Source: Astragalus membranaceus
Lineage: Eukaryota > Streptophyta > Magnoliopsida > Fabales > Fabaceae
Direction of reading: 5' to 3'
NCBI GenBank assembly: GCA_039519185.1
Contig: CM076851.1
Coordinates: 97,895,531 to 97,959,530 of the forward strand
DNA length: 64,000 nt
The position numbers were made by a program, and so were the translations under genes. Below the pieces are notes generated by a model, which was given only the letters and a program-made list of their open reading frames with translations, was not told the origin of the DNA and made no database searches. Below are positions 43,726 to 54,735 of the stretch, in pieces (the first letter of the stretch is position 1; the number at the start of each line of letters is the position of its first letter).

Positions 43726-46075
43726 TGTAACACCCCGATAAATTCTAATATATAGAACTACCGAAATGCACTAAATGGCATACATCAGAGTAACTTCCTG
43801 TTATTGAAATATTGAACACAACTAAAATTTTCGATAATACATATCGATTGGTTCTCGGAACCTCATAAACTTCCTGAAAATGCTTAAGTTCAAACTTAAG
43901 ACTTGTACATAATCCTGGTGTTCAATACTCAAAACATAAAGTAGCAGAAACGATTTTACAACTTAAACAATGAAAGTTATACAATCGAAACATCGAAACA
44001 ATAAATGGGACAAAGGTCTAAAACATGAAATTAGGTCTTCAATGACTCCAAGAGTCACACCAGCTAACCGTGCTTTATTGCCTTTGCTTTCCCTTGTTTC
44101 TCTGTAAAAACCACAAATATGAAGGGTGAGATAAACATTATCTCAGTGAGTCCTATCGAGACCCCTTACTAACTCTAGCGGTTCATTTATGCTTTACTTT
44201 GACTCGTGGCTCTAAAAAGCAACCACGTGGAAATATATTAAGTTCCTGTAACCGTCATGCTCATGGCCCTCCTAAGCGACACATGAAGCATGTAATCTTT
44301 GTTCCATGTTTTTAGCATAACACCTCAGTCTACCTATTTTATAGGTATCTCTTGACTTTGGTGAACCCATCCCGCTATTTCTAGTGGGGGAAACATTCTT
44401 GAGTCTAGGTTTTGGGGCTCATGACTTCCCCTCCCCTAGTATGCTAACCTCTAAGGGTCGTCACCCTTTTTCCTCTTGTATTTATTACACATTTTCAGTC
44501 TGTGTACCCGCAATGGGCTGTTAGTCATTTCAGTCAAGTACCATGTACCATATCAGTCAAATACAGTGTATAATATCAGTCAAATACCGTGTATTATTAT
44601 CATTCTTGACATATGTACTCTCACGTTCTCTAAGTGCGGTCTTCCATTTTATTCATAACACACAAACTTTCTATCGAACATGTTCAATCTCATACCATTG
44701 TTACCTTTACATTGTTGTGGAACCTTGGGGAATGGATTAGAAGAGGATTGGAATCATTTGGAATGAATAAAAAGGTACTTTGAATTTGAAGGTCAGAAAG
44801 TCTCACACGACTCGTGCGTGTAGGCGCACGACCCGTGCGGGGTTGAACGGTTTGTTGAAGATTTCCAGAAAGATACCCACGACCCGTGCGACTAAGCGCA
44901 CGATCCGTGCGTTATCCATTAAAATTATAAAAAGTTCCAGAGACATACGCACGACCCGTGCGACTAGGCGCACGATCCGTGCGTTGTTTAAAATTCCAGT
45001 TCCTATCGTATCAGATGGGGGCGCACGATCCGTGCTCATAGGCACACGATCCGTGCGTCTCTATCAGTTTTCCAGAAAACAGACTTTTCATGAGTTTTTC
45101 CATTCCGTTCCGATTCCAAAATCCCTTCCGGTCGAGACCCAAACTCAAACACACATTGACATAATATATCATAGCATTCCACAACAATCAATCAAACAAT
45201 ATATGATTTAAGTCACGATCCTTTTGAGAAAACAGTTTTCGAATAGTTTCCTTTCGTTACCGGAAATGCGTGACAAGAGTTTTCGAAAAGTAAAGACTCA
45301 GACACAACCACATTCCCTAAGCGAGTTATAGAACTCACCTGAAGTGATGAAAATCACTCAAACGACGAATCTAGCAGTTGACGCGTTCGAATAGCCTCAC
45401 GAACCGTCTCCGAACTCGCTCCAAAAACTGAACCCGAACTTCCCAAGGATCTAAGACTCGAACTCAGCAACTCAAATGAGCTTCAAACAGGTTTGTTGCT
45501 TGGATGTGAGCTTTGGTACTGAATATAGGACTACAACAAGGACATGCAACTATTTGGAGCATCAACACTCCATTTTTGAGCTTGGAGCTTCAAAGGTGCA
45601 CAAATGGTGATTTGTGATGAAGTGGGTTGATGGGAGATTTCTGGGCATCAATGTATAGAGGAAGAAGAATGATGAACAATGGTGGTTTTGGATTCAACAT
45701 GCATGAACAATGGAGGTTGAGTCCCTTCCCTTTCTTCTCCACTCTCTCTCTCGAATTCTCCCCTCCCTCTCTCTACTTCTATGCTGATTTTCAGAATGAG
45801 AAAAAAATGAAAAGGGGTGGGAGTGAGGGAGTTGACTTAGTCAGCTGAAACCCCATTTAATGAGGTGAAAGGACCAAAATACCCCTACTCTCTAATATTC
45901 TCTTAAATTACTCCTAACACCACACTAATCCCATAACTCACTAACTTATCATCATAATGCAATTGTGCACAATTATAATTTATTAATTAGCAACATCACA
46001 TAATTAATGCAAACTAATCAACTTAACCTCGTGCTAATTTAATTAAATCTAATTAGCTAATTAGGGGACGTTACA
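43726..46075 (-). repeat. Tekay 5' LTR (2350 bp)
   Basis: Same length and termini as 36814-39163, with few substitutions (for example GGGATGTTACA versus GGGACGTTACA at the end). Contains the second palindrome cluster (44805-45060), where single C/T changes alter individual palindromes. The likely promoter is on the minus strand; a CTATAAAATAGG motif lies near 44335-44346. Confidence 0.93.
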
Positions 46076-46080
46076 ACTTA

Positions 46081-46540
46081 AAACTACCCAACACACATCA
46101 CCCCACCTGCAAATGAAAACCCAGAACAGTCCAGACAAAAGCAAGTAATAACATGTTGTCTACCCTAGGGTTTAATATCAAATAAGCTAGCCTAGAGTTT
46201 CAACAACAATCAAGTGCATTGCTTACCTCAAGAAAGGGAGCCAAGAGGAGGGGATCATGATAGAATTGGGGAGAAATGCATGAGCTTACCTTGAAGGAAG
46301 GGAGCAAAGAAGAAGGGAACATGATTGGGATTAGGGAAATGCATGAGGGTACTAAGAACATAAGCAAGGAGGAGGAAGGAAAAACAAACACGGAAGAAAA
46401 GAAAACAAATGCACATGCATACAACATGATAAGAAAGAAAAGGAAACTGAAAGGGATAGAAGGAAAGAAGGTATCCAAATCAAATCAATATCACAAACCA
46501 CACATTTAATTAATTAGGCTTGACCCACTTAAAAAGGAAA
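46081..46540 (-). other. Ogre leader, LTR-proximal half
   Basis: Non-coding. Two similar 60-90 bp segments (about 46215-46280 and 46280-46350) each contain a minus-strand splice-donor-like GTAAGC (46229-46221 GAGGTAAGC and 46293-46284 CAAGGTAAGC). The sequence is purine-rich on the plus strand. Nothing else recognised. Confidence 0.65.
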
Positions 46541-46560
46541 CGTCCCCAGTGAAGTCGCCA
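46541..46560 (-). promoter_or_regulatory. Ogre primer-binding site
   Basis: The minus strand reads TGGCGACTTCACTGGGGACG, two bases after the LTR end at 46563. It matches the form of the tRNA-Arg-type PBS described for Ogre elements (TGGCGAC...GGGGAC). The tRNA identity is from knowledge of the family, not checked here. Confidence 0.8.
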
Positions 46561-47009
46561 GCTGTTGCACCCGAAAAGGTCCCTGAGGGGATTTTTCTTC
46601 GTTTACAACTTTTTAAAACAATGAAGTCGCCACCAATATTTTTTATAAGGAAAATATTGAAGAAAAACCTTTTTGGAAAGCGGATGGCCTTTTGGAAAAC
46701 CGGAGGATTTGGGTTCGGGGGTCGGTTAGGTATGGGGAAGGTATTAGCACCCCACACCTCCTTTCTACCGAAAGGGAACCTTTAATTAAACGTGTGGTTT
46801 TAAGTGTTGATTTGGAAAATACTTAAATTTGCCTCAAAGGGAATGAGAAGACTTAATGAAAATTCTATTTTTGGCGCTTGACAAGAGTTAGCCGCTTGCT
46901 CCTACGTATCTCCCGGTGCGATGGAGAATTCAAAGCTACGTAGTTCTTGTTTGTCCTGAAAAAAGGTTTTTGTCTTTTATCTTGTTTAGGTGAGTTTTCG
47001 CAATAGGGA

Positions 47010-47405
47010 TGAGGATTCGCGATGACCAAGCAACAACGGTTTAGAGTGGTCACACTACTAACTCTTTTGAAAATGAAATCATCATCAACAACCAAACGGC
47101 AACGGCGCGAGTGATCATTAATGATAATCGGTTTTGCTTTTGATTCGAGTGTTCGCGATGACCAAACAACAACGGTTTAGAGTGGCCGCACTACTAACTC
47201 TTTTGAAAATGAAATCATCATTAACAACCAAACGGCAACGGCGCGAGTGATCATTAATGATAATTGGGTTTTGCTTAAGTTGGAGTGTTCATGAAGACCA
47301 AACAACAACGGTTTAGAGTGGTCACACTACTAATTCCTTTGAAAATGAAATTATCGTTAACAACCAAACGGCAACGGCGCGAGTGATCATTAAAGATAAT
47401 TGGTT
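47010..47405. repeat. Three tandem ~130 bp repeats in Ogre LTR
   Basis: Units contain ACCAARCAACAACGGTTTAG, then CACACTACTAACTCTTTTGA, then CAACCAAACGGCAACGGCGC, followed by GAGTGATCATTAA. Three diverged copies start near 47020, 47155 and 47295. The unit lies outside the portion retained in the 3' LTR. Confidence 0.85.
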
Positions 47406-48039
47406 ATTACTTTAGGTAATCAAAAGGGTTTTCGCAATCGAATTGATTTTTGGTTTGTGAGATGGCTTCTTGATGTTTGAAAGTGTTCTTGGTTATGAAA
47501 AAGATTTGAAATTGTAAATGTTACTAACGAGTAACAAATTGTAGTATAATTTGAATGCGACATGGTTTTGAGGTGTTACTAACGAGTAACAAAGGTTTTG
47601 AACTTTGAAGTCGGATTACAAAGTCAGTGCGATCATCAAAACAAGCAAGCAAATCGTGAACACCAATTCAATACTTAATCACATAACAAGCACAAAAACA
47701 AGTATAAATGAATAAGAACACATGTGCATCAAGACTAGGGGGCTAGCCTATCCTTTGCAATTACTTACATTAACAAGTGAGAATGCATCAAGACTAGAGT
47801 TAGTCCATCCCTTGCCAAAACCTACACAAACTCCAAGAATCAACACCACAATTGCAAGTGAGGATGCATCAAGATTAGGACAACCTATCCTTTACAAAAC
47901 CTACACGAACCCAAAATTACATTTACACAAACCTTTCAAGGTGAATGCCATCATAGGCCAAATTGGCCTTCAAGCATTCACGCATTATTTAACTATCATA
48001 AAAGGAAACCTAAATTTGTGTCTTCCTACTCATTAAGAA

Positions 48040-48365
48040 TTATAAAAGAGAGATTGAATCATTTCTAGGTAATCCTCCTCACTTAGATCGAGGTGCACTA
48101 GGCGCAAGTGAGAGTCACTTTACCAATCATCAACCTAAGACAAATTATAAAGTAATTCATAAGAATAAGCAATCTCATACACTAAAAGGAGGGTTGAATC
48201 ACCTAGAGCAATCTTCATCACTTAGAACAAAGTCACTAGGCACAAGTGAGAATCTGTTTGCCTATCATCAGTTTAAACAACACTTAAACTAAAAGGGTTG
48301 AATCATATAGAACAATCCTCATCACTTTAAGCAAGGTGCACTAGGCACAAGTGAGAGTCATATTG
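48040..48365. repeat. Three diverged ~120 bp repeats in Ogre LTR
   Basis: Units of the form GGTTGAATCAT...AATCCTCATCACTT...GGTGCACTAGGCACAAGTGAGAGTC...GCCTATCATCA, starting near 48050, 48190 and 48295. The Athila element inserted into the last copy, at the position equivalent to 48365/48366. A shorter related repeat (GCATCAAGACTAG...CTTTGC) lies at about 47725-47900. Confidence 0.75.
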
Positions 48366-49170
48366 CCTATCATCAACTTAAAATGATAAGCAAACATATA
48401 AAAACCCTATTTATTCACAATATGCGACCCAAATACATAACCAAGAACCCATTTATTTTTGAAAGCAAGTGAGATAATATGAGAAAACGAGCTAGATTAC
48501 AATTTTTGGTAAAGGTTCATGTGATTAGGCAAAGAAATGCACAAAACTAACATAAACCCTATTTTTCTACAAGTATGCGAAACATAATATGCCATAAAAC
48601 AACATTTTATTTCATGAAATGCAAGGGTCAAGATCCAAATCAACACAAATCATCAATCATTCAAGGGTGAGAAGCACCATAAGCACCCAAGCCTCCCTAA
48701 GTGCTTGTCAAAGTGCTTATGACACTTCTCACCAACAACAATCAACAATATGAGGATATAAAGATGATAGGATAAATGATTTTGCATTTTTGAAGCAAGA
48801 ACTCAAATATGATGCAAGGTTTTAAGGATTTTACCTTAACTCCAAGTTAGAAAGTGAGATGAGAAGATGAAACTAGACACAAATCAACAAAACTCCAAGG
48901 TTCTTCAAAGAAATACCCACGCAAATATGATGATCAAACCCACTTGGTGATGATGCTTGAACTTTGAATGAGAAATGGAGGGAGTATGTGAAAGAGGGAT
49001 GCAAATGAGGTGGAGTGGTGGTGTTTGGGTGGAAGGAAATGAAAAAGATGGATGGAGGAGAGGGAGAGGAGGCTACGGCCTTGAGAGGAAAGAGGGAGAG
49101 ATTTTTGTGTGCTGGGGTTTTAGTGTAGGAAAAATGAGAAGCAAAAGATGCTCATGTGTGGAAATGAGAG

Positions 49171-49181
49171 GGTATTTATAG
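49171..49181 (-). promoter_or_regulatory. TATA-like motif in Ogre 5' LTR
   Basis: CTATAAATACC on the minus strand, conserved in the 3' LTR copy at 10601-10591. It is the best promoter candidate for the Ogre transcript, giving a start about 2.6 kb before the LTR end. Confidence 0.5.
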
Positions 49182-50375
49182 AGTTGTTTTAGGTCTAGGG
49201 GTAATTAGGTCATTGTTCTTTACTAGGTGATCTAGGATTGGGTTTTAAATTTGAATGAAGGGCTAGGATTAGAGATCACTTTGGATTGTGGGTAGTGAGA
49301 AAACACAAAAATGAGAGTGAGGGAGTAATGGAGTGTGCGACACCAAGGAGAGAGGGAGGGAGAGCTTGTGTGAAAAAAACTTGTCTTATTTTGGGAATGG
49401 AGGCTCATATGTGATGTGAGGTAAAAATAGGGTTAAGGGTATAATTGAGATGGAATGCTACCAAAGAAATAATTTTGTATTTTCTTGTGAAGAGGTGAGT
49501 ATAAATGGGTGGGGTAATTTACAAAAGAGGGCATAAATCTATGTGGGAGTGAGTGATGGTCACCAAAAAGGGAAAAGTTAAGGATAGTACAAAACATATT
49601 CTTAAGGAATAAGGAATAGAAGAGTGTGAAGAAATTTTGGGAAGGGAGAGAGAGAGAGAGTTCGGCTGAAGCAAGGGAGAGGAGGAAAAAAAAACTTATT
49701 TTTGGTCTTTTGTCTTATTGAGGACACTTCCTTTTTTTTAAGTTTTGAATTTTGGGCATGGAAGTGAAGGTGCACCTATTAAAAAGTGTCATATATATTT
49801 GAGCACCATAAAATATTCCCTCTAATTATTCTAGGCAATAAAAATTGTCATTTAGTAATTGGGGAATATTTAATGGTCTTTTTTGGGTTTTTTATGCACT
49901 AAAAATGGGGAAAATGCATTTTTTAATTATTTTGGACTAGGACTTTCTTTCCAAAAATTATACAAAAATTACCCTTGGTAGAGTAACATGTATGCCACGT
50001 CCTTGACCTGGTCTTGGTCCAAAAATAATTAATTCGCTTTTATTTAAATGCCCAAAAATGCAAAAATATGCACTATTTTTTTCCTAAAATTCCTAAAAAT
50101 TAAGAAAAATGTTTTTGGGCGCCAAAAATTAATAATGATCAATAAATAGCCTTTTTTTTTATGAAAATACAGACACGTGCCAAATGACGGGGGCACAGGG
50201 TAGCTCACGCAGTTACTACTGGCGCGCGCGTAATTGAAATAAAAATGCGAAATAGGGGACGAACACACATAAATGCACCAATCCACTGTTTTCCACACAT
50301 TATGAATTACCTTATTGCTTCCATTTTTCTGAGAAATGTTTTTTTGACTTGGGCGGACAAAATTGGGGTATTACA

Positions 50376-50469
50376 GCTGCCCCTCTTTATTTCACATTTC
50401 GCCAAGAAATATGAATTGGCCTTTTCATATTTGTTGGTGAAATGGAAATAAAGATATAGAAATAATACT
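50376..50469 (-). repeat. Ogre internal fragment (polypurine tract side) outside the 5' LTR
   Basis: These 94 bases match 11796-11889, the Ogre internal sequence next to the 3' LTR, with one or two differences. A true 5' LTR should be flanked here by unrelated target DNA. The match includes the polypurine tract, so the LTR at 46563-50375 also served as the 3' LTR of a second Ogre copy, whose remainder is lost at 50470. Confidence 0.9.
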
Positions 50470-50942
50470 GTTTCCTAAAGAAAAACCTTCTTCCCTCCAT
50501 TGTGGAACTTTTTACTACAATCTCAAGCCAGTCATGATTGAGCTATCCTCTATCATCTACCTACAGTTATCTCATCTTTCCACTAACTGAATACTATGAG
50601 AAAACAAAACTCTAATGTCTAATAAGATTGATCATTACCTTTCACAATACACCATCTTCCTTACACCATCCATAATCTAAGAAGAAACCCAAGATCACAT
50701 ATTATATACTCTACAATCTTCTTAAGTCATGACCTACTTTATTCATCCTCATCTACATGCATTCTGATGAATGATATACTCAAAAGATAGATTTTATATT
50801 ATGATGATCCTCAAGTATTCTCTTAAGGAAGTATCACCTATCCTACTTACTTAAGAGATTTGGTTGATCTAAGTCAAATTTAAAAAGGGTCACAACTCAA
50901 CCCCCCCTTCTTGTGACTCTAGTTGACATTAATTGACTTTCA
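50470..50942 (+). repeat. Probable Ty1/copia LTR end (partial or short LTR)
   Basis: Ends CTTTCA directly before a TTGGTAGCAGAGC primer-binding site, preceded by CAACCCCCCCTTCTTGTGACTC, an LTR-tail arrangement familiar from copia elements. The 5' limit is uncertain. Either the LTR is truncated at the Ogre junction, or it is a complete 474 bp LTR starting TG at 50469. It does not match the 3' LTR start at 63355, so truncation is favoured. Confidence 0.5.
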
Positions 50943-50943
50943 T

Positions 50944-50955
50944 TGGTAGCAGAGC
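50944..50955 (+). promoter_or_regulatory. Copia-type primer-binding site
   Basis: TGGTAGCAGAGC, one change from the initiator tRNA-Met PBS TGGTATCAGAGC, two bases or fewer after the CA that ends the LTR-like sequence. Confidence 0.6.
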
Positions 50956-51397
50956 ATCAGGATCTTGGGGTTAAACACACCTAACAGTGTGAAGAGAAAA
51001 AAATTTTGGATGAGATGATGATCAACCAAATGTCAACAACATGATTTAGAAGGCTGCATCAAAACTGTCTTATGCCTCTAGTATTAATTTTATGATGAGG
51101 TAGATTCAACAAATTTTGACCAAAGAGGTCAACAAGGGCAGATTGAAAAAGAACTGAGAAAACCATTGAACAAAGCTGCAGAAATACAAAATGGATAGTC
51201 AGAAGCTTCCACTTTCACAATCTATCAAAAGGCTTACCAATACATATACCTTGCACAGATTGGTGATATCAAAAGACATCAAAAAGGTAAATGAGGTAAA
51301 AATGCAAAATCATACATCTAAGTGCACAATCATCTGGCTGCATATTATTTTTCTATTTTATGCCAAGTTTTCTTTTAAGAAGACAAAAGTTGAGTAC
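50956..51397 (+). other. Decayed copia leader / unassigned
   Basis: AT-rich sequence after the PBS with many stops in all frames. No gag motif was recognised. It ends at the target site of the solo LTR (ACATG at 51398-51402). Confidence 0.4.
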
Positions 51398-51854
51398 ACA
51401 TGTGTAGCGACCGAAAAATCTGGGAAATGATTCTTCAAAAGTTCGAAAATGAAGCCGCCACCAAAGCTTAATTATAAAGGGCAAACGTTGATAAATCAAA
51501 TAGAGTCTTTGACACCAGATTTGGGTTCGGGAGTCAGTTATGCATGGGGAAGGTATTAGCACCCCATGGCATCCTTCCTAAAAAAGGTTACCTTCTAATT
51601 AGTCGTATGAGAAAGTGTTAATTTTGAAAACGTTTATTTTTACCCTTTTATTATGAATAAAAATGAATTAAAAGAAAGAAGTTTAGTATTTTTTGAATTT
51701 TAGGAAAGGAGTTATTTTAGAAGAAAGACTAAAAAAGGTTTTTTATTTTTGCACTTGACAGAGGTGGGCCCCCCCTCTGCTCCTACGTATCTCCTGGTAG
51801 AGAATCAAAGGCTACGTAGTTCTTGGTAGAAAAAGTTTGTGGGTTGGTGTTTTT

Positions 51855-52240
51855 TAATATAGGGGTTTTAGGACTTTCAAGCTGTACAACTCATTCGTCC
51901 TAGAACAAAGACTAACTGGACCGTACAGTCGACTTAGTCCCCTATTTTTAGAAAATAAGATTTTTATTTTTTTGAGGAAATGGTTTGATGTGAGGTGGTT
52001 TGATTTTATTGGAATAGTGATTTTAGGACTCTTGAGCCGTACGGTTCATTTGTCCTAAAACGATGGCTAACCCGACCGTGCAGTCGACTTAGCCCCCTAT
52101 TTTGTTTTTTTGGAAAGATATGGTTTATTGGAGTTTTAAAAGAGACTTATTTATAGGGGCTTTAGGACCGAGCTGTACGGCTCATTCATCCTAAAACAAT
52201 AACTAACCCGACCGTACGGTCGACTTAATCCCCCATTTTG
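51855..52240. repeat. Three tandem ~150 bp repeats in solo LTR
   Basis: Units contain TTTTAGGACT, GAGCYGTACGGCTCATTYGTCC, ACCGTACAGTCGACTTAGYC and CCCTATTTTG, starting near 51862, 52019 and 52157, with gradual divergence. Confidence 0.8.
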
Positions 52241-52294
52241 GTTTTTTGAAGGAAGAAAATAATTGTGTATTTAAAAATTAATGACAAAACTAAC

Positions 52295-52475
52295 AATTAA
52301 TAAAGAATAAAATAAGTAAATAAATAAATAACCACGATGAATAATAAATAAATATGTGCATAAATAAAAAATAAATAAACAAATAGATATATACATAAAT
52401 AAATAAACAATAAATGAATAATAAAAAAATAAATATGTGCATAAATAAAAAAATAAAAAAATAAATACAAAAATA
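52295..52475. repeat. AAATA-rich low-complexity tract
   Basis: Dominated by AAATAAATA with two copies of AATATGTGCATAAATAAA. Gives artefactual Tyr/Phe-rich minus-strand ORFs. Confidence 0.9.
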
Positions 52476-53448
52476 ACCTTAAGTCGATAAACATGATGAA
52501 TGCTAAACCGGACCAAGCAGTCTGACTAGGTCAACCGTGAAACAAACTCCTATTTGGTCCAATTTGACCCCAAAACCACCAAGTAATGGACCGCAAAGAC
52601 TATCCCAAAATAATTAAAGACAGGCTTTTAGTCTAATGGACCACAAAGGCTAGCCCAAAAGATCACTTAACCCGCCAATGACCCCTCCCCATAATGTTTG
52701 CATCTCAACCTTTTTTATAGCCAATTGCTAGATAGCTCTTGTTTCTCCCAAGCGATGTGGGACAAAAACAAGATAGAGAAAGCAATTCTCGTTTAGAGAA
52801 AGCAATTCCCGTTTTTCTCAAACATGTCACCGTAAAAGTGAGATTCCGAATTCGTTAACCGTTGGACCGTTTTCATTTTTTGACAGCAAGTTCGTGAGAC
52901 ATATATCTTCACTTTCACCGTTCGGATCGTCGAAACGAGGTCTGAGGAGAGAGAAATTTCCTTCATACAGTAGCTACAATATTGGGTATTTTCATCTTCT
53001 CTTTCCCAATTTGTAAGTTTTGAGGATGCACTTTGAACTTCAACATGAAGCCTATCATTAGTGAGGGGTTCTTCCAACGTCAATTGAAACGTTTCACCCC
53101 CATCTTGGATTTCTATTTTTCTTTACATGCTTGGTTTTTCTCTCCTTTAAAAAATGAGGCGTGCATATGGATTAGTGTGGTGTTTTCCTTCAACATATTT
53201 GGCTTCATGGATGATAATTACAAGCAAACCACCACTAGCAGGTGTTTCTTCAGGTGCCTTTTCTATTGCATCGGATTCTTCTATATTCGTTGGTAACTCA
53301 TCCTCCTTAAATGGTATGTACAAGACTTCCAAAGTGATATCTCCATGTAATTTTTGTCGCTTAGAGATTGTGATAGGATTCTAGCTCTTTTGTTTAAAAA
53401 GGAAATAAAAAAAGAAAATGTCGGACAAAATTAGGGTGCAACAACATG

Positions 53449-54400
53449 GTTCAAGATCTACAATTTTCAAATCATTATTCATTGAAAAACTCTTTTATAA
53501 AACTCTGATCTTACATGACATCAATATATGACTGTTAAAATAGAGATGACACTGACAGAACTTGTAAACGCTTTATCATTTGCAAAGTCTAATGTAAACA
53601 TATTCTAAAGATTGTGTTTAAACTGTTATACAAGTATGATCATGTTTATTATGCTCTAAGCATCTTAGATTTAGTCTACCCAACAGATAAACTTCTAAGA
53701 TGTCAACTCATGCATTTGAAAAGGAAAATGATATTGTGACATTGAGTTGCATATAGTCTTGGAAGTAGTTATGATCGCTGTGCCTAATTCTTCCAAAAGT
53801 GATCACTGTAAGTGTTGAGAGTAAATGCAGACATACTTTCTTACAAGATTCACTCATAATTCTATGCTTTGCATCAAAAGACCAACAACGAAGGTTCATA
53901 TTATATATTTTTGATTGAGATCATATAAGGAAACTACATTGATCTTGAGAAGAGGTTCACTAACAGTTCAAGGACCCAATAAGATTAATCATCAACAGAT
54001 AATTATGATCAACAAGGCAACTCTACAGATTCAACATCTGAGTATCAAGATAATTCAGCAAAACTCCATCTTCTAATGTCATAAACAACCACATGGAGGT
54101 GCTGAAAGCTATATATTCAAAACATCATGGATATTTTTCATCACAACAACCTAGTAGTAAGAAAGACTACTAACAGAGGTATATTCAAAATCTTATCTAC
54201 GCATCATCTGAAGTCATTTGATTACTCTACATGATATATAAGATAAGATGATTTGGTTTCTACATCATGAATGCATGCTGAAAAGTTCAAAATGATAAAA
54301 TCTGTCAAAACTACATGCTTCATGTTACACTCTGAAAATTACACATGTATATGTTGTAATCAAAATCATCATGCACATCACTCATGCTAAAATTATCTCA
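53449..54400. other. Unassigned AT-rich sequence
   Basis: Between the solo LTR and the CACTA element. Presumed continuation of the decayed copia host element, but no gag, protease, integrase or RT motif is visible in any frame. Confidence 0.5.
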
Positions 54401-54415
54401 TAACACTGCAAGAAA

Positions 54416-54735
54416 ATCGCGCATTTGCGACGGCAATTTCCGTCGCAAATGGGCCTTTTTCCGTGGCAAATTCACTTTTGCGACGGCATTTGCGACGGAC
54501 AAAAAGTCGTCGCAACACAGCTCGTCGCAACACAGCTCGTCGCAAATTGCCCGTCGCAAACCCGTCGCAAAGCCGTCGCGAATTTCCGTGGCAAACTCGT
54601 CGCAAATTTGTCACAGATTTCCGTGGCAAAATCGTCGCAAATCTGATGTTAAATTGTTTGAAAATTCCGTCGCAAATTGTAATAATTCCGTGGCAAATTC
54701 AGTAACTATCAAAAAATATTCCGACGCAAATTCCG
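54416..54735. repeat. CACTA left subterminal repeats
   Basis: More than fifteen copies of CCGTCGCAAAT, CGTGGCAAA or TTGCGACGG-type motifs in both orientations, the layout expected for binding sites of the CACTA DNA-binding protein. Confidence 0.88.

Larger units (their letters stand above)
36814..46075 (-). mobile_element. Tekay-like chromovirus (Ty3/gypsy), nearly complete
   Basis: Two 2350 bp LTRs with TGTAAC/GTTACA ends, target duplication ACTTA on both sides (36809-36813, 46076-46080), PBS TGGTATCAGAGC, polypurine tract, and one long gag-pol frame ending in a chromodomain-like segment. The LTR copies differ at only scattered positions, so the insertion is recent. It sits in the Ogre leader. 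Two in-frame TAG codons and a changed integrase catalytic residue suggest this copy is not autonomous. Confidence 0.93.
9786..50375 (-). mobile_element. Ogre-type Ty3/gypsy retrotransposon, interrupted by nested insertions
   Basis: On the minus strand the order is: 5' LTR (50375-46563), PBS (46560-46541), leader, ORF1, gag-pro, predicted intron, RT/RNase H, archaeal-type RNase H, integrase, 3' region, polypurine tract, 3' LTR (11795-9786, truncated by the Athila insertion). ORF1 before gag, an intron between protease and RT, the second RNase H and very long LTRs are the published hallmarks of Ogre elements in legumes. After subtracting the LARD array (13.2 kb) and Tekay element (9.3 kb), the element measures about 18 kb here. 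It would be about 20 kb with a complete second LTR. Confidence 0.9.
46563..50375 (-). repeat. Ogre 5' LTR, full length (3813 bp)
   Basis: On the minus strand it starts TGTAATACCCC at 50375 and ends GGGTGCAACA at 46563, next to the PBS. The part 48366-50375 is duplicated at 9786-11795. It shares blocks with the solo LTR at 51403, such as GGGGAAGGTATTAGCACCCC and CTCCTACGTATCTCC, placing both in one LTR family. It contains three tandem-repeat blocks (listed separately) and a minus-strand TATA motif at 49181-49171. Confidence 0.9.
51403..53443 (-). repeat. Solo LTR of an Ogre-like element (2041 bp)
   Basis: On the minus strand it begins TGTTGCACCCTAATTTTGTC at 53443 and ends in CGCTACA at 51403. 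Flanking ACATG at 51398-51402 and 53444-53448 is a perfect 5 bp target duplication, and there is no internal sequence, so this is a solo LTR left by LTR-LTR recombination. It shares the blocks GGGGAAGGTATTAGCACCCC and CTCCTACGTATCTCC with the full Ogre LTR, but most of the sequence differs. It belongs to a related, separate family. Its short ORFs are not credible genes. Confidence 0.9.
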
